A stretch of 64,000 bases of DNA from an uncultured Acidimicrobiales bacterium. GTDB lineage: Bacteria > Actinomycetota > Acidimicrobiia > Acidimicrobiales > SZUA-35. This document shows positions 51,569 to 60,182 of the stretch, piece after piece. The notes under the pieces were generated by a model that had not been told where the DNA came from, did no database searches, and worked only from the letters and a program-made list of their open reading frames with translations. The stretch spans positions 124,001-188,000 of the forward strand of contig CALAJQ010000012.1 in assembly GCA_937922785.1 (NCBI GenBank), in the 5' to 3' direction. Numbering within the stretch: position 1 is the stretch's first letter; every line of letters begins with the position of its first letter. Made by a program: the position numbers and the translations under genes.

Positions 51569-52482
51569 CCCGCAGTTGGAACACGATGGAAGACTTCGAA
51601 GCCTTCCTAAATGACGGCGGCATCGTCGAAGTAGACGACGCGATGCCAGAGGATTATCGCAAAGCCGTATTCACCTTTATCGAGATGCACGCCAACAGTG
51701 AACTGATGGGCGGCCTGACCGAGCGTGACTGGATCCCTAAGACTCCAGGTCTGCGCCACAAGATGAGCGTGCTGGCCAAAACTCAAGACGAAATTGGCCA
51801 CGGCCACCTGTTGTATATGGTCGCCGCTGACATGGGCATCAAGACTCGCACTGAGATGCTTGAAGATCTGTTCGCCGGCAAGAGCCGTTTCCACAACGTC
51901 TTTCACTACAAAGCTGAAACCTGGGGCGACCAAGTCGCCATTGCATTCCTCGTGGATGCCGCTGCACTTGCGAGTCAGCAGGCAGTGTTCAAGAACTGCT
52001 CCTATGGTCCTTACCGCCGGATTCTGAAGCGCATCATTTCTGAAGAGGGTTTTCACATGCGGCTTGGCGAAGACCGCATGATGCGAATCGCAAACGGTAC
52101 CGATCTTCAACGCGAGCTTTTCCAAGGAGCACTTGATCGCTGGTTCTGGCCGTCACTGCAGCTCTTTGGCCCAGACTCCAAACCCGGTGACTTGTTGCTT
52201 CGATGGCACATCAAGTCTGAACGCAACGAAGTCCTGCGTGACCGATGGGTTCAGAAGTTCGTTCCGTTGTTGCAGAGCTACGGCTTCAGCGTTCCGTGTC
52301 CAGATCTAACCCAGGACGAAGACGGCCGCTGGGATGTTGGCCCGATCGACTGGGAGCCTCTTAAGGCAACACTCGCCCAAGGTGGACCAGACTCCAAGCG
52401 ACGTATCGAACAGGCTGCACGCAACTGGGAACGCACACAGTGGGTACGTACCGCAATGGACGAATTGGCGGTACCCGCATGA
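51565..52482 (+). CDS. paaA: Phenylacetyl-CoA epoxidase subunit PaaA
   Basis: This 305-aa catalytic subunit of the diiron monooxygenase converts phenylacetyl-CoA to the 1,2-epoxide. Diiron-ligand motifs are DEIGHGH (about residues 73-79) and EEGFHMRLGE (about 158-167). It is preceded by paaZ and overlaps paaD by ATGA. The length and the WNTMEDFEAF start suit PaaA. Confidence 0.93.
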   Translation: MTRSWNTMEDFEAFLNDGGIVEVDDAMPEDYRKAVFTFIEMHANSELMGGLTERDWIPKTPGLRHKMSVLAKTQDEIGHGHLLYMVAADMGIKTRTEMLEDLFAGKSRFHNVFHYKAETWGDQVAIAFLVDAAALASQQAVFKNCSYGPYRRILKRIISEEGFHMRLGEDRMMRIANGTDLQRELFQGALDRWFWPSLQLFGPDSKPGDLLLRWHIKSERNEVLRDRWVQKFVPLLQSYGFSVPCPDLTQDEDGRWDVGPIDWEPLKATLAQGGPDSKRRIEQAARNWERTQWVRTAMDELAVPA

Positions 52483-52946
52483 TGGTGCAGATCGACATGC
52501 GGTCTGAGGTGCGGGCAGCAATTGCCTCGGTTGATGACCCGGAATATCCGGGTCTTTCGATAGTTGACCTTGGACTCCTCGAGTCGTTCGAGGTCGAACC
52601 CGAAGGTGTGGTTCAGGTGGGTCTAATTCCAACCTTTTCCGGTTGCCCGGCGCTTGCGATGATTGCCCAAGACGTCGTCGATGCCGTTGAGGAAGTAGAA
52701 GGCGTTTCGTCTGCTTCGGTGAGTTGGTTGCGGTCACCAACATGGAGCGCAGAACGGCTTACACAACATGCCCAGGAAACGCTGGCAGATGAGTTCACAG
52801 TGGCAGTCCAGATAGGTCAGAAAGCCCCGGTTTGTCCGCTCTGTGGTTCGGCGACAACAGAGCTTTCAATGTTCGGCCCAAGCCGCTGCCGTTCGGTAAG
52901 CCGGTGTAAGAACTGCAGCGAAACCGTGGAGGTATTGCGCGCATGA
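52479..52946 (+). CDS. paaD: Phenylacetyl-CoA epoxidase subunit PaaD
   Basis: This 155-aa protein starts at ATG 52479 (ATGA with paaA). The N-terminal MIP18/DUF59 domain has DDPEYPGLSIVDLGL, and the C-terminal zinc-ribbon-like part has CPLCG, then C-x5-C-x2-C. PaaD helps FeS maturation of the epoxidase. Here it sits between paaA and paaB, whereas the usual order is A-B-C-D-E. It overlaps paaB by ATGA. Confidence 0.88.
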   Translation: MMVQIDMRSEVRAAIASVDDPEYPGLSIVDLGLLESFEVEPEGVVQVGLIPTFSGCPALAMIAQDVVDAVEEVEGVSSASVSWLRSPTWSAERLTQHAQETLADEFTVAVQIGQKAPVCPLCGSATTELSMFGPSRCRSVSRCKNCSETVEVLRA

Positions 52947-53215
52947 TCTACGAAGTGTTCCTGAAGAAGGACGGCCGCGACGAGTATCGACACGCTGGCG
53001 CTCTCGAAGCCGCCAACGACGAACTGGCACTGGTGCTCGCCCGTGAGTCCTACCTGCGTAGAGCCGAAGGCAGCCGACTTTGGTTGGCTCGCCGTGACCA
53101 CATCATCGAGGGCGGGACTGACTTCGTCGCTCCGAACGCAGACAAGCCTCACCGCCACCACGACGGCCAAGCTGTGGCAGCCCATCGCAAACAAGTACGT
53201 GAGGATCGCTCATGA
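52943..53215 (+). CDS. paaB: Phenylacetyl-CoA epoxidase subunit PaaB
   Basis: This 90-aa small subunit contains EVFLKKDGRDEYRHAGALEAAND, the PaaB signature, and VARRDHI-type strands. It links the PaaA and PaaC heterodimers in the complex. It overlaps paaC by ATGA. Confidence 0.9.
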   Translation: MIYEVFLKKDGRDEYRHAGALEAANDELALVLARESYLRRAEGSRLWLARRDHIIEGGTDFVAPNADKPHRHHDGQAVAAHRKQVREDRS

Positions 53216-53976
53216 CAGATTCAACGACTCATTCAACGATTGACTTTCTCTTGACTTTCGCTGACGACGAACATCTCATGGGGCAACAGCACACAGAGTG
53301 GATTGGCATCACTCCATTTCTGGAAGAGGACTTAGCGTTCTCGAGCATTGGTCAAGACGAACTCGGCCATGCCGTCATGCTGTATGAGCTTGTCCTCGAG
53401 TTACAAGGTATCGAAGCCACCGATACTGCGATTGATGAGCTCGCCTACCGGCGAACTGACGAGGAGTATCGGTCAAGCGCATTTGTCGAGTATTCAACTG
53501 AAGATTGGGCCCAAGCACTTGTGCGCCACTGGATCTATGACACAGTCGAAGAGCAACGCTGGAACATGGTGGCCGAGTCCAGCCTCCAGCCACTTCGCGA
53601 AGTCAGTGTCCGAGCTGGTCGGGAAGAGGTGTATCACCGTCGCCACGCCAATGCTCTTCTCGACTCGCTGCTGACTAGCGATGCCGCACGCCAGAAGCTG
53701 CTTGATGCTCTCGAAGTTCTGACTCCTTTGGTGCCATCGCTTCTTGCCCCTGCGCCAAGTGAACAGGCCGCCCTCAACGATGGTGTCGTTGGCGGTTCAT
53801 CCGCTGCATTGGATTCGTTGCTTGTCGAGGCAATCCAAGATCGGTTCGGCGTAGAGGTTTCGTTCGCCACAATTGATCAGCCTCCTCAGGCAAGGCTTAC
53901 CCGATCCGAACACTTCGCCCCATTGATAGGCCGTATGCGAGAAGTGCTCGATTATGACCCCGAGGCAAGCTGGTGA
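53212..53976 (+). CDS. paaC: Phenylacetyl-CoA epoxidase subunit PaaC
   Basis: This 254-aa structural subunit has the ferritin-like fold, with QDELGHAVMLYEL and EEVYHRRHANALLD. It pairs with PaaA. It overlaps the next gene by GTGA. The length is normal. Confidence 0.9.
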   Translation: MTDSTTHSTIDFLLTFADDEHLMGQQHTEWIGITPFLEEDLAFSSIGQDELGHAVMLYELVLELQGIEATDTAIDELAYRRTDEEYRSSAFVEYSTEDWAQALVRHWIYDTVEEQRWNMVAESSLQPLREVSVRAGREEVYHRRHANALLDSLLTSDAARQKLLDALEVLTPLVPSLLAPAPSEQAALNDGVVGGSSAALDSLLVEAIQDRFGVEVSFATIDQPPQARLTRSEHFAPLIGRMREVLDYDPEASW

Positions 53977-54734
53977 GCGCTGTGGGTGGAGACTCCAACC
54001 TCGTCGTTGAACAAGTTGATGAACATGTGGTGACGGTGGGATTCAACAATCCCGAGTCGCTCAACGCACTAGACAACGACACAGCTGATGAGCTTGACGC
54101 CGTCTTAGCTGCTCACTCGCGAACGCCGACGATTCTGATTTTGCATTCAACTACGCCCGGGGTGTTCATTTCCGGAGCAGACATTCGTGAGCTTCGCGAC
54201 AGAGGAGCCGACGATGCACTGGCGTCGATTAACGCCGGACTGTTTAATCGCCTTGCCGCTCATCGCTGGCCCACAATCGCTGCCGTCGATGGTTATGCGC
54301 TGGGCGGCGGTTGTGAGCTGGCGCTCGCTTGTGATCTGAGAATCGCCACACCAGGGTCCACCTTCGGTCAACCCGAGCTCGGACTAGGAATTCTGGCCGG
54401 AGCAGGGGCCAACTGGCGTTTGCAAGAGCTGGTTGGACTGCCTACGGCCCGGCGAATGCTCTACCTGGGTGAACGTCTCAACGCCGAAGCGGCTTTGGAA
54501 GTTGACCTCATTGACGCCGTTTCAACTCCAGAAGCTCTGCTTGAAAACGCAATTGCGATGGCACACAAGGTGGGCCGCAATTCGTGGCGGGCAATCGAGC
54601 TCACCAAGTTAGCCCTTCGACAACACCAGCCATCCACTACCTCCTTCGATATCGCAGCCCAGGCCCTGCTGTTCGAGAGTGATGACAAGCGGGAACGGAT
54701 GGACAAGTTTCTGAACCGCAAGAAAAAGTCGTGA
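53973..54734 (+). CDS. Enoyl-CoA hydratase/isomerase of the paa operon (PaaF/PaaG-like)
   Basis: This 253-aa crotonase-fold protein starts at GTG 53973, coupled to paaC. The CoA-binding motif is FISGADIRELR; GGGCELALACDLRIA carries a catalytic-type Glu. It may be PaaF (hydratase) or PaaG (isomerase); position alone does not decide. It is immediately upstream of paaX. Confidence 0.82.
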   Translation: MSAVGGDSNLVVEQVDEHVVTVGFNNPESLNALDNDTADELDAVLAAHSRTPTILILHSTTPGVFISGADIRELRDRGADDALASINAGLFNRLAAHRWPTIAAVDGYALGGGCELALACDLRIATPGSTFGQPELGLGILAGAGANWRLQELVGLPTARRMLYLGERLNAEAALEVDLIDAVSTPEALLENAIAMAHKVGRNSWRAIELTKLALRQHQPSTTSFDIAAQALLFESDDKRERMDKFLNRKKKS

Positions 54735-54737
54735 CAC

Positions 54738-55598
54738 ATGGCTGAGGTGCTTGATGCGACCTTGCGTGGCTGGCTGTCTGATCCGCGCAACACTGCTCGG
54801 TCTGTCCTTGTCACCATCTCTGGTGACACGCTTCTTCCGAAGCGGGAAAGCGTCTGGCTCGCCGAGCTCTTTCAGCTGACGGCCCCTTTTGGTTTCAGCG
54901 AACGTCTTGTTCGAACGTCGATGTATCGGCTCAGCGAGAGTGGATGGTTCACCAGCGAACGCATCGGTCGTCAAAGCCGGTATTCGCTTACCTCGCTAGC
55001 CGTTGAGGAGTCTCGCCTGGCATCGGAGCGAATCTACAACGCGCCGCATCCAGACTGGACGGGAGAATGGATTGTCGCTTTCCTTAACTCACCTTCGCTC
55101 CCCAGCGACATCGCCGATCTACTCACTAAGCGGTTGAAGTGGTTGGGTTTTGTGGCGCTGGCCGACGGAGTCTTGGCTTCCCCTAGCTCAGCGCTGGCAG
55201 ACGCTAGAACGCTGTGCGAAGGACTAGCACCTGACACTCACGTTCCACTGGCGGTTATGGAATTCTCCAACCTTGATGCGGTCGTTGCCAACGGGCTCTT
55301 CGAGGCTGGGTTTGATTTCGAGGCGATGTCACAGTCCTACACAGACTTCGCCAGCTTCTATGAACCACTAAGCAAACTGAGTCACTCCGGCAGCGAGGCT
55401 TTCGCTCTGCGAACAATGCTCATCCATGACCTGCGCCGCATCAGACTCAGCGCACCAGATATTCCAGCCGCCTTGCTGCCAGCCGACTGGGCAGGAACCA
55501 CAGCACAAACCCTGGCCCTCGATCTCCACCTCGACCTAAGCGCAACAGCAAAACCGTGGCTCTCAGAAGTTTTGGGGTCAAGTCTCAAAAGTACTTAG
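54738..55598 (+). CDS. paaX: PaaX family transcriptional repressor
   Basis: This 286-aa regulator has an N-terminal winged helix (about 15-85; RESVWLAELFQLTAPFGFSERLVRTSMYRLSESGW), the PaaX wHTH pattern, then the PaaX central and C-terminal domains. It senses phenylacetyl-CoA in known systems. The gene begins 3 bp after the hydratase stop, so it is autoregulated if it binds the operator at 49452-49497. It ends in a hairpin. Confidence 0.9.
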   Translation: MAEVLDATLRGWLSDPRNTARSVLVTISGDTLLPKRESVWLAELFQLTAPFGFSERLVRTSMYRLSESGWFTSERIGRQSRYSLTSLAVEESRLASERIYNAPHPDWTGEWIVAFLNSPSLPSDIADLLTKRLKWLGFVALADGVLASPSSALADARTLCEGLAPDTHVPLAVMEFSNLDAVVANGLFEAGFDFEAMSQSYTDFASFYEPLSKLSHSGSEAFALRTMLIHDLRRIRLSAPDIPAALLPADWAGTTAQTLALDLHLDLSATAKPWLSEVLGSSLKST

Positions 55599-55608
55599 GT
55601 CCCAAAAC
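55567..55608 (+). terminator. Hairpin at the end of the paa operon
   Basis: AGTTTTGGG (55567-55575) pairs with CCCAAAACT (55600-55608), with an inner AAGT/ACTT stem. It overlaps the paaX stop (55596-55598). No long T run follows. Confidence 0.5.
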
Positions 55609-55622
55609 TGTGGATAAGTCGC

Positions 55623-56603
55623 CTACTCGATGAGGTTGCCTGGATTGGCCTCGAGCCAAGCGGCGGCGTCCATTGAGGCCTCTTCGTAGTAACCAACCGG
55701 AAGCCTTGCCAGGCCGACCGTTGTTTGAAAGTAAACCTGCCAAGCGTGGTAGCCGTAGTAAGCATCAGGGTCTTGCCGGATAACTTCGGCATAGGCCTTT
55801 ACTGCCGTTACGTAGTTCTTGGAGTTGTTGTAGCCAAGAATTGCCCGGTCCATATTGTCTGGCCCGCCTCGGTCCACTAGGTATTCGCCGGCCCCTCTGA
55901 TGGCATCAGCGGGCACAGTCGGGTCGCCCTCGCAACACTCGGCCCACGTCGTGGGTAAGAACTGCATTGGGCCGACAGCACCTGCGGTGGACACGCCGTT
56001 GATCCGACCCATGCGGGTTTCCACAAGATTAATTGCGGCCAGGTACTCCCAATCGATTCCGGTCTCAGCTTCAGCCGATTGGTAGAGCTCGATGAGTTCT
56101 GCCGCTGGCAGCGGTGGCTCGATACTCCAGGCCGGCAACGTGTCAGAAATCTTGTAGTTGTTGACCAGCGCCGTCAGAGCCAACCGGGCTTCGAGGTTTA
56201 ACGAGATGGCGTCGGTGTATGGGCTTTCGACCTGGGCGATCACAGCGCTGGGATCGGACTCGGACTCAAGCAGTTCATACAACCGTTGTTGGCGCTCACC
56301 CCAAAGTGCTCTGACCTCCAGATTGGCCTCGGACCTGATGCCCTGCTCGGCTTCGGTCAACGCTGCGGCTAGCTGGGTGGGGTCTTCGGGTTGAGGGAAT
56401 AGGGGGTCGATGCTGGGCGCGGCAGTAGTTGTGGGCGCCTCGGTCGTAGGAGCGGCCGTTGTCGTGGAGGCGGTCTCGCTAGTCGTTGGCGCCTCGGTAG
56501 CGACGGGAGCCAATGTTGTTGCCGGCTCGGTGGTGGTAGCTGAGGTGCAGCCAGACAGGCCAATTCCTATGGCCATACCGCTAGCTAGCACGCGTCGTTT
56601 CAC
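55623..56603 (-). CDS. Lytic transglycosylase, lipoprotein
   Basis: This 326-aa murein-cleaving enzyme has a lipoprotein signal (LSGC, Cys19), then a Thr/Ala/Pro-rich linker (about 20-70). The SLT-type domain at about 185-300 has the catalytic glutamate in NLVETRMG, followed by AGAVGPMQFLPTTW and ILGYNNS. It would cut glycan strands at the outer face of the membrane. It is convergent with paaX. Confidence 0.9.
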   Translation of the reverse strand: MKRRVLASGMAIGIGLSGCTSATTTEPATTLAPVATEAPTTSETASTTTAAPTTEAPTTTAAPSIDPLFPQPEDPTQLAAALTEAEQGIRSEANLEVRALWGERQQRLYELLESESDPSAVIAQVESPYTDAISLNLEARLALTALVNNYKISDTLPAWSIEPPLPAAELIELYQSAEAETGIDWEYLAAINLVETRMGRINGVSTAGAVGPMQFLPTTWAECCEGDPTVPADAIRGAGEYLVDRGGPDNMDRAILGYNNSKNYVTAVKAYAEVIRQDPDAYYGYHAWQVYFQTTVGLARLPVGYYEEASMDAAAWLEANPGNLIE

Positions 56604-56664
56604 CGGGCTGAGGGTAGCGCTGGACTATCAAAAGAGACCGATAGACGGACTTGGTGCGTCGTGG

Positions 56665-56676
56665 GTCACATGTGAC
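56665..56676. promoter_or_regulatory. 12-bp palindrome upstream of the stress gene
   Basis: GTCACATGTGAC is a perfect palindrome 100 bp upstream of the universal stress protein gene. It resembles CRP/FNR-type half sites without the usual spacing. A role is inferred only. Confidence 0.4.
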
Positions 56677-56775
56677 GTTTGCACCCCCGAAAGAGGTATA
56701 CATCGGGCCGGAATCTGTTTAACGTTTTGGTTGATTGTTGCAAATCGGTAACAAGACTAAGAAAGAAATTCCACC

Positions 56776-57216
56776 ATGTACAAGCAAATTGTTGTTGGCT
56801 ACGACGGATCAGAACGAGCCCTTCGAGCAGTTGACGAAGCAAGCCTTATCGCAACCGCATTTGGGTCCTCCCTCCACCTAGTGACCGCTGTTGCCAAGGA
56901 CGAGCTTCACGAGTTCGGCGTTGGTTCAGACCGTGTTGTCATGAGCGACATAGAGATGGCCAAGCGCAGCCTCAAGAAGCTAGCCAAGAGCTACAACCAC
57001 CTTGACGTATCAGCCAATGCTGTTGTCGGCGGTCCGGCGAACGTTCTACTAAGCGAAGCTGAGGCCGTAAAGGCGGATGTAATCGTTGTTGGAAACAAGA
57101 ACGTTCAGGGCCTCGGTCGAGTGCTAGGAAGCGTTGCTGAAGATGTTGCCCATAGCGCCACATGCGCTGTTCTAATTGCTCAGACTTCTGACAAGTTCGC
57201 TTCTGTAAACGCCTAA
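56776..57216 (+). CDS. Universal stress protein (UspA family)
   Basis: This 146-aa protein has an N-terminus YKQIVVGYDGSERALRAVDEA and an ATP-binding-like GNKNVQGLGRVLGSVAEDVAHSA. It is cytoplasmic and forms dimers. It is convergent with the 57213 gene and overlaps it by 4 nt. Confidence 0.9.
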   Translation: MYKQIVVGYDGSERALRAVDEASLIATAFGSSLHLVTAVAKDELHEFGVGSDRVVMSDIEMAKRSLKKLAKSYNHLDVSANAVVGGPANVLLSEAEAVKADVIVVGNKNVQGLGRVLGSVAEDVAHSATCAVLIAQTSDKFASVNA

Positions 57217-59453
57217 GAGCGTTCCGCAGCCAGCGCACCTCGCCGAACCTTTCCTGCGTCATCGCGCAGGGGTTCGGACACAAACTCAAACGTCCAAGGC
57301 AGTTTGTAGCTAACTAATCGCTCTGCCAGGAACGGCATTAGCTCTGCTTCGGTCAGGTCGACAGAATCCACAATGGCGTGGATCCGACTTCCTTTCTCTT
57401 CATCGGGAAGGCCGATGACGGCAGAGGAACGAACCTTGGGATGTGCGCCGATTGCGGCCTCGATCTCGGCAGGGAAAACGTTCGAACCGCCTACCAGGAT
57501 CATGTCTTTTCGACGATCAGCTAGATAGAGGAAACCCTCTGCGTCTAGCCAGCCCATGTTGCCCAGACACTCCCAGCCGTCTCGCTCTTCGGGCTCAGCA
57601 CCAACGTATCGATAGCTGGGAGTTTCGCGCGTCGTGTTTCGCATCCACACCGAACCGGTCTCACCGCAAGCTAGCTCGTTGCCGTCGTCATCGGTGATCT
57701 TCAGCTCACCAGAGACCGGAGCACCTACTGATCCAGGATGAGTTAGCCATTGGTTGCCATCTAACACAGTGAAGCACTGCCCTTCGGTGCCGCCATAAAG
57801 CTCCCACAGGACGTCAGGACCAAGCCAGTCAATCCAGGCCTCCTTTAACCATTTCGGGCACGGCTCAGCGAGGTGGAAGGCGGTCTTAAGTGAAGACAGG
57901 TCGTAAGCGAACTTGACGCCGTCTTCGAGCTTCCAGATGCGTTGCATCATCGTCGGCACCAGGTAAATGGCAGTTGCTGAGTGCTCGGCAATTGCAGCCA
58001 ACGTCGCTTCAGCATCAAACCGTTGTAGTTGAACGAGATGGCCGCCTTTCAACAGCGTGTTCCAGGACCAAATCAGCGGGCCGTTGTGATAGAGCGGGCC
58101 GGGCATCACCATCGTTCCATGCGGGCTCGAACCGATGATGTTCGCCAGCCCATTCATACTCGCTGTGAATACTGCCGGGTCACCGCTGACTATCAGCTTG
58201 GGTCTTCCGGTTGAACCGCCAGAGGTTGGAGCCTTCCACGCTGGTGAAACAGGCACAGAGCCTAGGTCGGCGCCCTCAGGTGTTGCAGGCGCAACGAACC
58301 CTTTAGGTAGGAACGGGCGCGTCTGGTGTTCGATGCCTATCACCACCGGCGATTCTGCCAATTCGACAATCGCGTCAAGTTCAAGGCGAGGTAGGCGTGA
58401 CGACACTGGTTGGGGAACAGCGCCAAGCTTCCAGCAGGCAACGAACGCAATGAAGTACTCAAATGAATTGGGCTCGGCAATCGTCACGAATTGGCCTGGA
58501 ACGACCCCCATCGAGCGCAAGTGGTGAGCAAGGTCGGTTGAGCGCTGGTGTAGCTGTCCGTACGTGAGCTTTTCGTGGCCTAGAGTCACGGCGATCTTGT
58601 CAGCCTGTTGGGTGCCATACCGCGTAAACACTTCAACAAATGACACATCTTCGCCGGCCCCAAAGCCAGCGGGGCGCTGTTGGTCACTTGACCAACCCGA
58701 CCAAGAACCCACAAACAACTTTGCTTTGCCCAGCCCGACCGCCTCGGCCACTAGTAGATCGTGGCAGGCTGTCACACCGGAGCCGCAATAGAAGATCGAG
58801 TCCTCGGTGACGCCCGCCTCCACGTAGCGCTCCCTTAGTTCGTCCAGATTGGCGATAGTGCCATCGGCGGTGAGGTTCGAGGCGCACGGAATGTTGATGG
58901 CCCCGGGGATGTGGCCCGCTCGCGGGTCAAGATGTTCAGCATCCCCGCGAAATCGTTCAGCTGATCGAGCGTCGATGACTGGGGTGCCGCTAGCGATGGC
59001 CGCTACAACATCGTCTGCCTGGACTAAGGCATCAGCAGGCCAAGCAACCGGCTGTCTCTCAACAGCTGTCCGTCCTTCGGCCTCGCCTTCGGAAAGCTCT
59101 CGCTTCCAAACCGGGAGTCCGCCATCCAGCAGCGCCGCGTCGCTGCCGATCATCCTCAGCATCCAAACGAGTCGCCCCGCCATCAGTCCGCCTTGCCCGT
59201 CATAAGCCACGACAGTGTCGGTGATATCGATTCCTAAGGCGCCCAGCGTCTTGGCGAAATCCTCGGCTGTAGGCAGCGGATGGCGACCAAGGAACGGAGC
59301 TGGTTCTGATGCCGTTATTTCGTTCAGCACCGCAGAGACCGCACCCGGGATGTGTCCCGCTGAATACTCCGCTGCCGCTCTAACGTCGCAGATCACCACG
59401 CTGTCGAGATTCGCTTCAAGCCACTCAACACTCACGATTGGGTCAATTGCCAT
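57213..59453 (-). CDS. Fusion of two-domain sulfurtransferase and AMP-dependent acyl ligase
   Basis: This 746-aa single chain is a fusion. Residues 1-265 are a thiosulfate/3-mercaptopyruvate sulfurtransferase: an inactive first rhodanese domain (Asp85 at the loop) and an active second with Cys223 in YCGSGVTA, ending SWSGWSSD. After a ~5-residue linker, residues 271-746 are an ANL adenylating enzyme: A3 motif SGGSTGRPK (411-419), ELYGGTE, and catalytic Lys735. The adenylate could be attacked by the rhodanese persulfide to give a thiocarboxylate, or the ligase could be a plain acyl-CoA synthetase. Neither is shown. Confidence 0.82.
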   Translation of the reverse strand: MAIDPIVSVEWLEANLDSVVICDVRAAAEYSAGHIPGAVSAVLNEITASEPAPFLGRHPLPTAEDFAKTLGALGIDITDTVVAYDGQGGLMAGRLVWMLRMIGSDAALLDGGLPVWKRELSEGEAEGRTAVERQPVAWPADALVQADDVVAAIASGTPVIDARSAERFRGDAEHLDPRAGHIPGAINIPCASNLTADGTIANLDELRERYVEAGVTEDSIFYCGSGVTACHDLLVAEAVGLGKAKLFVGSWSGWSSDQQRPAGFGAGEDVSFVEVFTRYGTQQADKIAVTLGHEKLTYGQLHQRSTDLAHHLRSMGVVPGQFVTIAEPNSFEYFIAFVACWKLGAVPQPVSSRLPRLELDAIVELAESPVVIGIEHQTRPFLPKGFVAPATPEGADLGSVPVSPAWKAPTSGGSTGRPKLIVSGDPAVFTASMNGLANIIGSSPHGTMVMPGPLYHNGPLIWSWNTLLKGGHLVQLQRFDAEATLAAIAEHSATAIYLVPTMMQRIWKLEDGVKFAYDLSSLKTAFHLAEPCPKWLKEAWIDWLGPDVLWELYGGTEGQCFTVLDGNQWLTHPGSVGAPVSGELKITDDDGNELACGETGSVWMRNTTRETPSYRYVGAEPEERDGWECLGNMGWLDAEGFLYLADRRKDMILVGGSNVFPAEIEAAIGAHPKVRSSAVIGLPDEEKGSRIHAIVDSVDLTEAELMPFLAERLVSYKLPWTFEFVSEPLRDDAGKVRRGALAAERS

Positions 59454-59462
59454 GGCCCCAAA

Positions 59463-60179
59463 TTACGCGCTGAGTTCTAACAAGGTCCATTCGCCTTTTG
59501 AGGCGCTTCGGGCCAGGGTGAGGTCGGGAAAGAGGTCGAGCACTTGATCACCCTGGTCGCGCAGGAAGCCGGTTGTGATTAAGGTGCCGCCATATGCCAG
59601 CGAACTACGGATCGAGCCGGCGATGGTCTGTAGATCTGCAAGCAGCATGTTAGCTACCACCACATCAAATACTTGGTCTGGAACCTCGCCGGCAACTGCA
59701 ATATCGCTCTTGTTTGTGGCAGCGTTGACCACTGTTGCCTGAACTGCTGCGGGATCGTTGTCGACAGCGGTCACCGCCGCCCCACCAAGTGATGCCGCAA
59801 TTGCAAGAACACCAGTGCCGCATCCAAAGTCGAGAACTATCAAACCATCTAGTGCGATTTGCTCCAACGCATCAAGAGCGAGCCTGGTAGTTTCATGGGC
59901 CCCGTGGCCGAAGACCGAGGTCTCAACAAGCTCGATTGTGCTCTTGCCGAAGCTGACCTTAGTTGGCGCCGGTGTTGGAACTATGGCCGGGTCATATTCA
60001 GAGACCGTGCCGTGGCCTAAGACTAAGCGGGCTTGGTTGGCCTCCACTTGCGTGTCGAATCCGGCGACGACAACACCGTTGCCAAGCTCGGCAATTCCTG
60101 TTGTCCCGAGGTCCCAAAGCTGGGAACTCAGTAAATCAACCGATCTGGTTTCGCAATCGAGGTGCAATAGCCAGCTCAC
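59463..60179 (-). CDS. prmA: Ribosomal protein L11 methyltransferase-like (PrmA)
   Basis: This 238-aa SAM-dependent methyltransferase starts at GTG 60179. It has the PrmA signature GHGAHETTRLAL, the SAM motif VLDFGCGTGVLAIA and VANMLLADL. It methylates lysines of ribosomal L11 in known cases. It is 9 bp upstream of the fusion gene and 3 bp downstream of ppx, on the same strand. Confidence 0.82.
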   Translation of the reverse strand: MSWLLHLDCETRSVDLLSSQLWDLGTTGIAELGNGVVVAGFDTQVEANQARLVLGHGTVSEYDPAIVPTPAPTKVSFGKSTIELVETSVFGHGAHETTRLALDALEQIALDGLIVLDFGCGTGVLAIAASLGGAAVTAVDNDPAAVQATVVNAATNKSDIAVAGEVPDQVFDVVVANMLLADLQTIAGSIRSSLAYGGTLITTGFLRDQGDQVLDLFPDLTLARSASKGEWTLLELSA

Positions 60180-60182
60180 TCG

